This document shows positions 22,611 to 33,584 of a stretch of 64,000 bases of DNA, one piece after another; within the stretch, counting starts at the first letter, position 1, and each line of letters begins with the position of its first letter. Both the position numbers and the translations under genes were made by a program. The DNA is from Morella rubra. Its lineage: Eukaryota; Streptophyta; Magnoliopsida; Fagales; Myricaceae. Under the pieces are notes generated by a model. That model searched no databases. It was not told the DNA's origin and worked only from the letters and a program-made list of their open reading frames with translations. The stretch covers positions 29,412,664-29,476,663 of the forward strand of contig CM025851.1 of NCBI GenBank assembly GCA_003952965.2, given 5' to 3'.

Positions 22611-23884
22611 CTACAAAAACAGACTGTTTAGTATTGACTAATATTTATGGACGTAGAAACAGTTATGTACAATCAGCCCAAATACATACCACAAAGAAAC
22701 AATATTTGCAATTTCTATGAACTCAAGCTATTCGAAATATCATGTAAGTGTCTATAGAGATTAGGACAGCAGAAGTGACATATAAGGAGATACCCATATC
22801 CATATCTACTAATAATTGAAAATGTTTCACAAACTCAAGTCAACTAAGCAATATAATGATAGAGTCAACTAATCTCTCTAGATCTTAACAAAGGAGGAAA
22901 GATTATACAAGGAGTACAAAATATAACAAATTTTTCGTAAAAGGGGAAAAATTTTGATAAACCCTAGATTTTGAATAAAAGATAGATTTGGTGAAAGCAA
23001 TGAGCCAATCACAATGGGTGTTTGAAAATCAGCTTTAAACACACTTTTAAAACAAAACCCATAATGAATATTAGACATATTTTAAGCACAAACATTCAGA
23101 TCTAAGAACATGAGTACCGAACCCACATGGGGGACCACACGGCCAAATGGCCAACTAATAGTCAAGAAGTCATGTAGAAAGTAGAGACAAGGTAGAATAA
23201 GTCAAGAATCTTTACCTTTTGCATCCTTAAAGGATGATTAAACAACAATATGCTGCAAACTAGAATACAAGTGTAGTGGGAAAGTGTGGGGCGGCACAAA
23301 TTAAGAGTAGAGAGGAGAGAAGAACGTCTGGTAGAAAGTGAGTGGAGGCTAGGGTAAAATTAAGTAGTGGGGGTAATACGGTACATGGGCTTTTTTAAAA
23401 TTAACATTATAAGACTCGGGGCGCCTTTACCAAAAATACCTCCAGGCAACAATTTTTTTATTGCAACGCCTGGACATTAGCCAGGTATGCTGAGCCTTGC
23501 CAGTCCTGCCCCCGGTCATCCCATCTCCCCTATCTTACAGGGCTTATCCCCAAAGATCTCCCCTGAGTTGGTCATCCCAGGAAGTCCAGATCTCAGCGTC
23601 TCCCTGTCATTACTTTTTAAAAAATACACTCAATCACTGACCCCTCTACCTTATTAAGAACACTTTCCACCGTTATCTCGTGAATTTCTAAACTACAAGC
23701 AAACTGCATGCAAACTAAGTTTCACAGTTTAGTCACAAAAAATAGTATATTTTACTAAAATCTTACAATATTATCAAAAATTCTCAAAATCATCAGTAAA
23801 TTATTTAAAAGCAAGTTAGCAAAAAAAACATTATTATTATACAAGCTAACTAAAACTAAATTACTGATCAACATTTTTACGATA
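22611..23884. other. Spacer between pol and the extra ORF in the copia element
   Basis: No coding sequence is supported. It includes a short GC-rich passage at about 23460-23610 and is otherwise AT-rich. Confidence 0.45.
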
Positions 23885-26800
23885 TTTGACAAACACCTAC
23901 AGCTTGTCTCAAAAATTCAAATCTAGATGTATCAAGTGGTTTTGTAAACAGATCAGCTAATTGATTTTCAGTGGAAAGATGTTCAACATTAATAATATTG
24001 TTTCAACAAGGTCACGTATGAAATGGTGTCTTATATCTATGTGTTTGGTGCGTGAATGTTGTACAAGGTTTTTAGAAATATTTATAGCACTAGTATTGTC
24101 ACAATATACAGACATAGATTTTTGGTTTAGTCCATAATCAGGCTAACATTTGTTTCATCCACAGAAGTTGTGTACAGCAACTTCCCATGGCAATATATTC
24201 TGCCTCAGCAGTTGATAATGAAATTGAGCTTTGCTTTTTACTTAGCCAAGCAACTAAATTCGAGCCTAAGTAAAGCAGCCACCAGAAGTGCTTTTTCTGT
24301 CATCAGAATTTCCAGCCCAATCTGCATCAGTAAAACCAATCCAAATGAGTGTTAGAATCATTAGAATACCAGATGCCATAGTTCACAGTACCGTTCACGT
24401 ATCGAATGATTTTCTTTACTGCCTCAAGATGACTTTCCTTAGGATCAGCTTGAAACCTAGCACATATCCCTACACTAAAAGATAAGTCAGGTCTACTGGC
24501 AGTTAAATATAGTAAACTTCCAATCATACTGCGATACAATGTATGATCTACACTTTTTCCAGATGCATCAAGATTTAATTTAACGGAGGTATTCATAGGA
24601 ACCTTTGTATGTTTTTTATTTTCCAACCCAAAATGTTTTACAAGATCCTTTGCATACTTAGTTTGAGAAATAAACAAACCATTTTTGCTTTGTTTAATTT
24701 GCAAACCGAGAAAATAATGAAGTTCTCCAACCATACTCATTCAAACTCACTCTTCATGGATTCAGCGAAATCTAAAGCAAGAGATTCCATTGGAGACCCA
24801 AATACAATGTCATCTACATAAATTTGTGCTATGATAATATTCTTATCAATTTTCTTTATAAAAAGAGTACGATCAGCACCACCTCTTATAAAACCATTAT
24901 CTAGCAAATATGCAGTCAACCTATCGTACCAGGCCCTAGGGGCTTGCTTTAGGCCATAAAGAGCTTTCTTCAGTTTAAACACATGGTTAGGATAATTTGG
25001 ATCTATGAACCCTTTAGGTTGTTCTACAAACACTTATTCTTGTAAATACCAAAAATGCACTTTTAACATCCATTTGGTATAATTTGATGCCTAGGGAACA
25101 AGATATAGCCAACAAATTCTTATAGACTCTAGTCTTGCTACTGGTGCAAAAGTTTCATCAAAGTCTATGCCCTCTACTTGTGTGTACCCTTGTGCAACTA
25201 AACGAGTTTTATTTCTAATTACAACACCATTTTCATCTGATTTATTTTTAAAAATCCATTTAGTACCAATGATATTATTAGCAGTGGGTCTTGGAACTAA
25301 ATACCAAACATCATTTCTAATAAACTGATTTAGCTCATCATGCATGGCATTTACCCAAAATTCATCTTTTAAAGCTTCATCAACATTTTTTGGTTCACAC
25401 AAAGAGACATAACATGAATATGTAATATGGTTTAGAGTTCTACCTCTCAGTCTCATTCCATCATTGACATTTCCAATATATTTTGCTTAGGATGATTTAG
25501 TTTCACCCGAGAAGAAGGTTCCAATGTATTTTCTGAACCTGTTTCTCTGTTTTCATCAGACTCGGAATCAGATGAAGTTTGCTTTTCTTCAGTTATTTCA
25601 GAATGCTCTGTTTGTTCATCTTCTTCTTCTTCGTCCTGATTTTCTTGCATAGCAACATTCTCAATATCTTTCAGTTAGTAGCATTGTCTAAATCATCATC
25701 TATTTTAACATTGATAGTTTCCATGACAGTAAGAGTACGTGAGTTATACACATGGTAAGCTCTATTAGATGTTGAATATTCTAAAAATATTCCTTCATCA
25801 AAACGTGAATCAAACTTACCAAGATTTTCTCTATCACGTAATATATAACACTTACTACCAAAAACTTTAAAGTACTTCACAGTAGGTCTTTTTCCTCTCC
25901 AAATTTCATAAGGAGTTTTATTTGTTTTTGGACGAATATACACCCTATTAATGATATAACATGCTGTGTTTATAGCTTCCCCCCAAAACTTTTTAGCAAT
26001 ACATTTACCATGAAGCATTACACGAGCCATTTCTTGAAGGACTCGATTTTTCCTTTCAACAACTCCGTTCTGTTGCGGAGTTATAGGTGCAGAAAATTCT
26101 TGATGTATCCCTTCATCAAGGCACAATGTATGAAAGTCAGTGTTGTCAAATTCCTTCCCATGGTCACTTCGGATTCTTTGAATTTTACAACCTTTTTCAT
26201 TTTGCAATCGATTGCAAAGGTTTTTACCTTTTCAAATGTTTCAGACTTCTCTCTGAGAAGTTCAATCCAAGTATACCTAGAAAAGTCATCTACAACAACA
26301 AGTATATATTTTCTGCCACTAAGACTTTCAGTCCTTGTTGGCCCCATTAAGTCCATATGTAATAAATCTAAGCATTTAGAAGTAAGAATATCAGAAGGTC
26401 TTTTTGTGTGAGGCTCTAATTTGTTTTTTTCTAATTGGCAGGGTCCACAAACATTGTCAACCACCTTGTTTAGTCTAGGCATGCCTTCACCAACTTGGTG
26501 ATTTTCATTAGGTCACGATAATTAATGTGGCCTAATCTTTGATGCCAAAGATGTGATATATCAGTATTGGATTTGTTACAAGATATTGCATCATCTATGA
26601 TTAACCCATAACAATTATCAGAGGTTCGTATACCACTAAAAACAGATTTTCCCTTAGAGTTAACAAACACTTGTTTTTAGAAAATTTTACATCAAATCCA
26701 GAATCGCATATCTGGCTAATGCTTAACAAATTAGATTTTAGACCTTGCACATACAAAACATCATTGAAAACTAAAGAATCAGAAAGAGTTACTGAACCTT

Positions 26801-27221
26801 TACCAAGTATTTCGGATTTACTACCATCTCCGAATGTAACAGCTCCTCCCTTACCATCTTTAAAAGAGGTGAACATGCTTTTATCTCCACACATGTGTTT
26901 GGAGCAGCCACTGTCAAGGTACCAAGTATAATTGCTCTTTGCTTTTAGAGCAATGTGGGCTACAAAACAAGAGTTAGTAGATTTCTTCTTCCAAACTAGT
27001 TTCTGGTTGTTCAAGGGATTTATTTTCTGATTTATAAGTTGTATTTGCTGAGTTAAAACACTTACATGTAACATCAACTTATCAAACTCAGATTTTGAAA
27101 CATTGTTGGAGTAATCTCTCCTACTTTCATTTTTCAATAGATCATAGCACTTTGGTTTAGTATGACCAATTCTTCCACAGTGAAAACAAGTAGGAATAAA
27201 TCTGGAATTTTTTGTTTTCAC
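23885..27221 (-). pseudogene. copia pol region (protease, integrase, reverse transcriptase, RNase H), degenerate
   Basis: Minus-strand frames in order: a CCHC knuckle CFHCGRIGHTKPKC near 27187; protease with WYLDSGCSKHMCGD; the GAG-pre-integrase motif LWHQRLGHIN; integrase core with HMDLMGP (Asp near 26352), VVVDDFSRYTW, RSDHGKEFDN and NGVVERKNR as the DDE residues; RT beginning [13 protein letters not shown], with [15 protein letters not shown] and the catalytic [10 protein letters not shown] (YVDD at 24809-24820); RNase H with LYLTASRPDLSFSV, TAEAEYIAMG near 24200 and LFTKPLDTSRFEFLRQAV near 23910. Frame changes occur near 26600, 26480, 26200, 25670, 25450, 25070 and 24730, so no full polyprotein can be made. 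Confidence 0.9.
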
Positions 27222-27399
27222 AGAACTAGAATTTTTTATAGAGATTACCTTGTTTACCTTACCAGAGGCTCGGGTACAGTAGAGATACTCTTAGTAGCTG
27301 GGACGAATACCACCCTTTTTGAGGTTGAGGGAACTGATGTAGAATTCTTGAAACCCAAACCATTTTTATTGCTGTCAGATTGACCAATCCAAGCATCTT

Positions 27400-28747
27400 G
27401 TCAAGGTGGCTGGTTCCCAATGTGAATTTTTTCAGCTGAACCTCAGCTTGTTCCAGCTCCTGGTTAGCTTCACAACTTGATCTTCAAGAGCTTGATTTGT
27501 CACAGTTAGCTCTTGAATTTTCTGTTTTGTTCTACTTTCTCTTTTTCAATAGAATCAATTTTCTTCAGTACAAGATATTCTCTTTTTTAATTTTGATGCT
27601 TTCATCATACAGCTCTTGATAGGCTTCTTTCAAGCTCTCAGTTTCATTCAAATCTTCAGCAGATTTCATCTAAATATCACATTCAACAAACTCGTTAGAT
27701 AAAATAGATGAAGTAAAAGCTACAAAATTTACCTTATCAGATTCAGAGGTTTCATGATCTGAGGAACTTGTTTCCGATTCTGAATCTGAGAAAGAGGTCT
27801 TTAACACTCGCTTTCCTTTTGATTTCAAGAAGGTTGGACATTCAGCCTTAAAATGTCCAAACCCTTTACATTCATGACATTGTAAACCATGATCAGATTT
27901 CTTCTTGGCATCTTTTTGTTCAGTGTTCTTCCAATTCGGCTTGGTAGTGGGTTTTGAGTTAGACTTCTGTCCTTTCCAGTTTCTGCCCTTTTTAAACCTG
28001 AACACTTTTCGAAATTTTTTGACAAAGAGTGCGATGTCTTCTTCATCTAATGCCTCATCTTCAGAACATGAATCATCATCCAAAACCTTCAACGCAATGG
28101 ACTTTCCTTTCTTAGCTGGAGGAAACCTCATTTCATAAGTTTGAAGAGAACCCACTAGTTCATCAAGCTTAATAGAGTCCAGATTTTTACTCTCTTCAAT
28201 GGCTGTCACTTTAGCCCTAAACCTTTATGGTAAAGATCTCAGAACCTTACGAACGACCTTAGATTCAGGTATTTTCTCACCTAAACTAAAGCTACAATTT
28301 ACTAGATTTGTGAGTTTCTAGTAAAACTCGTCAAACGTTTCATCGTCTTTCATTCTAAGCTCTTCAAATTTAGTGATGTTCATCTGAATTTTGGAATCCC
28401 TAACTGCCTTCGTACCTTCATGAGTGACCAAGAGGATATCCATGCCTCTTTTGCTGTTTCACAGTTAGAAATCTACATGAATTCTTCAAGGGAAACACTC
28501 ATGAAAATGGCATTAATTCCCTTACTGTTCCAGCCAGAATTTAGCAACTCAATAGCATACCATTGCTGTGGTTCTTTTACAATCTTTTCTTAATTGACAA
28601 TAGTATACAATTTCTCCCATCCTAAAGTCACAGAAGTCCATACTTTTCATCAATCGACTTGAGAAATGCTCTCATTCTCACTTTCCAATAAGCGTAGTTC
28701 GAGCCATCGAAATATGGAGGAACATTCAGCGATTGTCCTTTATCCAT
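27400..28747 (-). pseudogene. copia gag, degenerate
   Basis: The minus strand opens with MDKGQSLNVPPYFDGSNYAY at 28747, the usual start of plant copia Gag, and continues through a UBN2-like region with stops. It then has an acidic/basic linker and a CCHC knuckle CHECKGFGHFKAEC (27838-27879). The C-terminal extension (27670-27400) encodes broken coiled-coil sequence (TNQALEDQVVKL), as in SIRE-type Gag. Only the part from 28209 to 27670 is an uninterrupted frame. Confidence 0.85.
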
Positions 28748-28780
28748 ATTGGATAATTGAGTCTTAGGAGTTGAAGTCTC

Positions 28781-28791
28781 CTATGATACCA
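28781..28791 (-). other. Primer-binding site of the copia element
   Basis: On the minus strand TGGTATCATAG, two bases inside the 5' LTR end, matches the 3' end of plant initiator tRNA-Met (TGGTATCAGAG) except near its end. It fixes the element's direction. Confidence 0.85.
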
Positions 28792-28793
28792 AT

Positions 28794-29723
28794 TGAAGTG
28801 GATGGTTTAAGACTCAATAGCTTTGCCGAACCTAGAAGGGGGGTTGAATAGGTTCAATTTTTTCTTGAATTCTATAACCACTTAATTACTGCACACTCTT
28901 CACAAGCACAGTCAGTAATTTCAAGAAAAATCAAATCAACAAAATAATCTTGTGGAAGAATTAACCAACTATGGACACTGTACAGCAGTATATTCAATCA
29001 ACCGAATATTACTTCTTACGTTCTTTATCAATTAAAGAAACTAAAGAAGAACTAATCCTAATACTAGTAAGTTATTCAATGTAAACAAATCAAAACAGGG
29101 ACACCAAAATTTGTTTACGAAGAGAAAACCCACTTGAAAGAATTCTTTCAAGAGGGAAAAAACTCTCCGGGCCTGAAGGCCAGCTGTTCGAATCCACTAT
29201 AATCTTCAACTTCAGTACACAGTAATCTTATAGGCTACCCAAACCCCATTTGCTAGTCTAATACACAGTTACCTTACCTGGAATCCAACTTCCAGATCTG
29301 CCTTCATGCAGGGAACGAGGAACTCCTCTTCTGGTTGAAGATTTTGATTCTGAAACACTGATCTTTCACAACCACGTTGATTTATTCACACTTGGGTTCA
29401 ATCACAGTTTACTTACAACAAACTACAGAACTTTTTCAGAGAATGTATGTAGAATTAAGGCTTTAGGAAACAAGGCTTTCTCTCCTGGAATCATTCAAGC
29501 AATCATTCGGGGTCCTGGATGTGAGACGAAAAATCGCTTTTATATTCTGAGGTCCGAGTGGAAGTCTTCTCACGAATACTCTAGTAATCTTGCTTCTTGC
29601 GCGCTTCTGTCAAAACCGTTGTAACTACCTTTTGTGAGTCTTGATCAAACTATGAATGAACTTAGATCAAACTTAGAGTTCAACTGATCATGAAGTCTAT
29701 ACGCCAATTAAAGTACATTAACA
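28794..29723 (-). repeat. 5' LTR of the copia element (right on + strand)
   Basis: 930 bases, TGAAGTGG to TTAACA on the + strand, partner of 19756-20684. The near equality of the two LTRs suggests an insertion that is not ancient; a substitution count would date it. Confidence 0.92.
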
Positions 29724-29863
29724 ATCTTCCCCTTTGGCGAATTTCATGATAACACAACCCAAAAACCTAAGGACATAAGTTTTGCTGATCACCACCACAG
29801 AACGTATTTACAAAAAGACACAAAACCTATTCGACACAAAGGCTTAGACAAAATTCCTGAGAT
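29724..29863 (-). repeat. Second, truncated copy of the copia 3' internal end
   Basis: Immediately outside the right LTR, the sequence repeats what follows the left LTR (20685-20829): the polypurine tract, then ACACAACCCAAAAACCTAA, to AAATTCCTGAGA, where the match stops and P450 3'-flank DNA begins. The locus therefore has the order LTR, full interior, LTR, partial interior, the trace of a tandem pair of elements sharing an LTR, followed by a deletion. Confidence 0.85.
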
Positions 29864-30028
29864 TTTCTTTCAATTTGGATGAAAATTTATTTATTGGCCT
29901 TGAAAATTATGAATTTATCCTCATAAAATGACAACTGCAAATAAAATTTTGGAGACGAAATTGTCATTTTCCACACTAAAAAATTATTTTTCGTCAAAAC
30001 TAGAGAGAGTGCATGAAAGAAGGAAAAA

Positions 30029-30071
<43 letters not shown>

Positions 30072-30238
30072 TTGCAAGACGATAAAGTGAATAGTAATTC
30101 TCTAAAAATAGAGAATCATTATTTACATATTAAACTTTTTTATTAAAAATTATTAAAATAAATAAATGTAATTTTTATTTTTTTCATTAAATTAATTTTT
30201 TATTCTAATCAAAATATTAAAATAAAAAAACCTGCTAG
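29864..30238. other. P450 3'-flank remnant, (AT)n microsatellite and truncated MITE
   Basis: 29864-30000 matches the gene 1 3' flank near 9118-9255. 30037-30065 is a pure (AT)n run after an A tract. About 30060-30238 matches, in inverted orientation, the left half of the PIF/Harbinger-like MITE of 11672-12262 (AATAGTAATTCTCTAAAAATAG and the end AACCTGCTAG), missing its last bases. No gene. Confidence 0.65.
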
Positions 30239-30239
30239 A

Positions 30240-31556
30240 AATTATGAGATTTTACTCCTACGAACGCAATGTATATACCTATTAGCCAGTTACTAGCAGC
30301 CATGTAGCTTAGAAATCGTAGAAAATCGAAGACGCTTGTTTGGCGGTCGTGTCTATAACGGAATATCCCATCATAAAGCATTACAAAAGGTATATATGTT
30401 GCAGTGAACAATCGCATCATAAAGAATTACCAAAACCATGTGCTTTTGCTTTAGCTAGGCATGTTACAGTGAACGATCCCATCGTAAGATTTACTCAATC
30501 ATCTTCGATTGAAAGACAACAAATTGGAAGAGAGTTAGGTGCAAACTGTCTGCAATAATTTGTATTGATGGTTCCTTTCCGACGCAGTGCGTCAATATGT
30601 GGATGAGTGCTAGCATGTGGGCAATCTGCAGTACTTTTGGGTTGCAACTGAGCCAGCGTGGATGAGCCGTGTGGGCTATCTAATTTGTAGGGGTAAATTT
30701 TTAAAGTGAAATGAAATTATTATTATTTTTTGGCTATCTAAAAAATGTTTTAGAATTAAATTATTAAAATTTAAAGATTAAAAGTATAAAAAAATATTAA
30801 AACATATTTACTCTCAATTTATTTTTTATTAAAAAAAATGCTTGAATAGGCTTTCAAAAGATTAGGTAGAATCCTTCCGGTCTGTAAGGACTAAATAATT
30901 TCTCCATGCCACTTAAAAAAAAAAAAAAAAAAGCAAAGCTCAGTCTTGGCCCACACATCTCTCCCTCCTCCTTCTTCTTCTTTTTTATTTATTTATTTAT
31001 TATTCAACGGTCATAACTCAAATAAACAGAGCAAGTAACAATTAATGACTCCTATCACCCCCTTTTACCCGTTGTGCGCCTTTGCCTCCGTTTTCACTCT
31101 CTTTGCCCTGAGCTATCTCACACACATCCACATCCACATCCACACTCCTCAAGCCTATGTACCTTTCATGGCTGCCACTCCGTACCACACTCTATAAGTC
31201 ACAAATCCAACTCTCCCCACCCCTTCCCTCCTCTCTCTCTCTCTCTCTCTATCTCAGTTTCGCATGAAAACAAAACAGAACAGAGAAGGGAGATATATAT
31301 ATATAAAATAAAATAAATAAATTTGAACAGAATTTTCAGTCGAAGGGGGGCAGTTGTCCCACTCCACCCCTGACTAGTTCCGTCTGTGCTCTTTGTAGTA
31401 CTTTTGGGTTGCAACTCATGAGACTAACAATTTTCAGCCAAATTCCAAAATGTGTAATTCTCTCCCAGCCATCCATCCAATTGCCATTATTTTCTAGACT
31501 ATATTATTTTAATTATATTCTTTAACACTCACCTTAATTGAGATATCCAACACATG
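30240..31556. repeat. Inter-genic part of the segmental unit (unit C upstream)
   Basis: Collinear with 13019-14460, then continuous into sequence matching the right flank of the MULE (17552 onwards). Near 31500 it reads ACTATATTATTTTAATTATA, which is the unoccupied MULE target site. No gene is supported. Confidence 0.75.
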
Positions 31557-31730
31557 TAACATGACGTTTGACAAACTAAAATTTTAACTCCTAAAATTTT
31601 ATTCTCATTACAAAAATTTCTATCTCTTCATTTTTTCACTCTCTCTCTTCACTTTTTCACCACCTCCCATACCCAAAATTTTAACTACTCAAAAATTTTG
31701 ACGAAATTTTGCTTCCAAACGCCATATTAA
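31557..31730. mobile_element. Short MITE-like element upstream of gene 3
   Basis: Copy of the element at 17627-17780, with ends TAACATGACGTTTGAC and CCAAACGCCATATTAA. Confidence 0.45.
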
Positions 31731-31999
31731 TTGAAATTTGAGTGAAGTGCGGAGTCAGATCTGAAATCAAGACTTTGACTCCGATACCATGTGAATCTAC
31801 TACTTATCATAAAAGCTTAAACAAGTAGAAAGAGATAGATTTTTAAAAATGAAATACTACACGTTTCGAAATTCAAGAAAATATGTCCCATAGGTAATTA
31901 CAATTCAAGAAAACATAGCAACAATCATCGAGGTTGAGTAAAAAGATGGATCATCCTATTCAGTTTACTTAAACAACTGAGAGAGCAATTCGATTAGCT

Positions 32000-32100
32000 C
32001 ACAATCTTCACAATCTAGTTAGGCATGAATCGGACTCTAGTAGTTAGCAATTGAGAGATCGCTAAAGAGTGTTTTACTACCAACGACAAAGCCTTCGCTA
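32000..32100 (+). pseudogene. P450 exon-1 relic upstream of gene 3
   Basis: Same fragment as at 18050-18152, with further substitutions (CTAGTTAGGCATGAATCGG in place of CTGGTTGGGCGTGAATCGG). Not translatable. Confidence 0.7.
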
Positions 32101-32649
32101 ACATTACAGCTAATGTGGCCACCAGTATTTATTGGACAAGTGGGAGCAATGTGCGAGTGACGACATACTTGAATTTCTTTTAAGATAGATCTTCAATCGT
32201 AAGTGGACTATGGATAGAGTGACTGGAAACTTTAAAACCTAAGTACTTATAAAAATGATGAAAAATTTAAGGACAACGTTTTTTAATTTTAAAATTCAAT
32301 GGCTTATTATAAAACCGTGTAAAACTCCAGAATCAAAACCGATTTTTCCTTTATTTTAATTCTGAAATTTTAAAAAAAAATTCAAAAATTTCTTTCTCGT
32401 CCATAGCAACTAAAATAATTATTTTTATGGAAATATTACATTATATGTTGCTGTACAGAGTAAAGTTATCCAGAGACTATCCCCGGATTTTACCCAATAT
32501 TACATTATATGGGCGGCATCTTATTATAACTTACCCAAAAAATATGAGTGGCATCTCTAAGCCATCATTTTCGAATTCAAAGAGGAGGCCGTCGACCATT
32601 GGCTGCTGTTTTTTTCGGTCAACTAAATGCGTAGACACCGGACCACATC

Positions 32650-33157
32650 TAGGGCCGGCTCAAGCTGAATGGAGGCTGAGGCCATATAAATCAATAGGCT
32701 TTATATAAATTTTAATATACAATATTTAAAATTATCTGAAAATTATTAAATTTAATATAAAATATTCAAAATTCTCATTCATTATTTTTTATAGGACTCT
32801 CTACATGATATTAAAACCCCATAACTTGCACACTTAAGAAAATTATAAAATATTTTCATAACTTGGAGCAGTAAAGAAATTTAAAGGACATTTTTTTTTC
32901 CTTTGTTCAAAGTTCAGAAATATTAAAAAGGATTAAGAGGCTTAGAAAAAATATATCACTCGATGAACAAAAAGACAGTCTACTCATATAAAAAATATGA
33001 AAAATTTATCTTGCATTCTTTTTTTTTTTTCCTTAGCTGTCTTTTTATTTTTTTATCATCCACGATACAAAAGAAATAATTTTTTTTTAAGCTCTTTATG
33101 GGGCCTGCTCAGGGTGAGGCCTTAGGCTATCGCCTAAGTTGCCTTGAGCCCGCCCTG
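32650..33157. mobile_element. hAT-like non-autonomous element in the gene 3 upstream region
   Basis: The insertion begins TAGGGCCGGCTCAAG and ends CTTGAGCCCGCCCTG, a 14-15 base inverted pair with one mismatch. It interrupts the passage that reads ACACCGGACCCACATGCATG near 5325, which is uninterrupted there. The flanks (GACCACATC on the left and CCCACATGC on the right) resemble a decayed 8-base duplication. The ends fit hAT elements of the CAGGGCCGGC type. It has no ORF; the interior is AT-rich. It lies about 430-935 bases before the gene 3 ATG. Confidence 0.7.
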
Positions 33158-33399
33158 CCCACATGCATGTGTGGCTTACCACTATTTTGATCGTCCATGT
33201 TGCCTTTCAGATGGATCAGAGCTGATTAGCGGTCAGCGGTGACAAGCTATAGGAAGTAGATTAGATGAACCCTGTGTTCGAGAAACTCAGACCGGTTTCT
33301 ATTTTCTACGTACGGTCATTCCACATGCTCGCGCATTCTTTCTAGAAAGCTAGCACATAAAGAAAGAAAAATCATGCAGACTATCGTGGAGGTCTGTCC

Positions 33400-33406
33400 T
33401 TAAATA
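33400..33406 (+). promoter_or_regulatory. Candidate TATA-like box of P450 gene 3
   Basis: TTAAATA in the same conserved context as at 6132, 185 bases before the ATG. Confidence 0.4.
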
Positions 33407-33584
33407 CGCAGGGTTTTAATCCTTGTAGAGTCATTCTCTTCTTTCTGGTGAGTTCAAGTATCTGAACACAACCAAATATCAAAAGAGCAGAGGGATTCCC
33501 GAGTTTAGATTACAGTACAAACACCTCAACAGAGAAGCCTCAGATACAGCTAACAGCTCTATCTGACTGTAGTCACCCTTTCCT

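Larger units (their letters stand above)
19756..29863 (-). mobile_element. SIRE-type Ty1/copia LTR retrotransposon, reverse orientation, degenerate
   Basis: LTRs at 19756-20684 and 28794-29723, each with TG...CA ends. The primer-binding site next to the right (5') LTR is complementary to initiator tRNA-Met, and a purine-rich tract (read on -) abuts the left (3') LTR. On the minus strand the order is gag, protease, integrase, reverse transcriptase, RNase H, then an extra ORF, which is the copia order with the additional 3' ORF of the SIRE/Maximus lineage. All coding parts carry stops or frameshifts. Past the right LTR the 3' internal sequence begins again (29724-29863) and is cut off. No target duplication is seen: the left flank is P450 exon 1, while the right flank is P450 3'-flank DNA. 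Confidence 0.92.

Noticed and set aside
19756-29863. Endogenous pararetrovirus instead of a retrotransposon
   Set aside because: Paired LTRs, polypurine tract, primer-binding site and the integrase-before-RT order are those of a copia element; no movement or coat protein motifs are seen.
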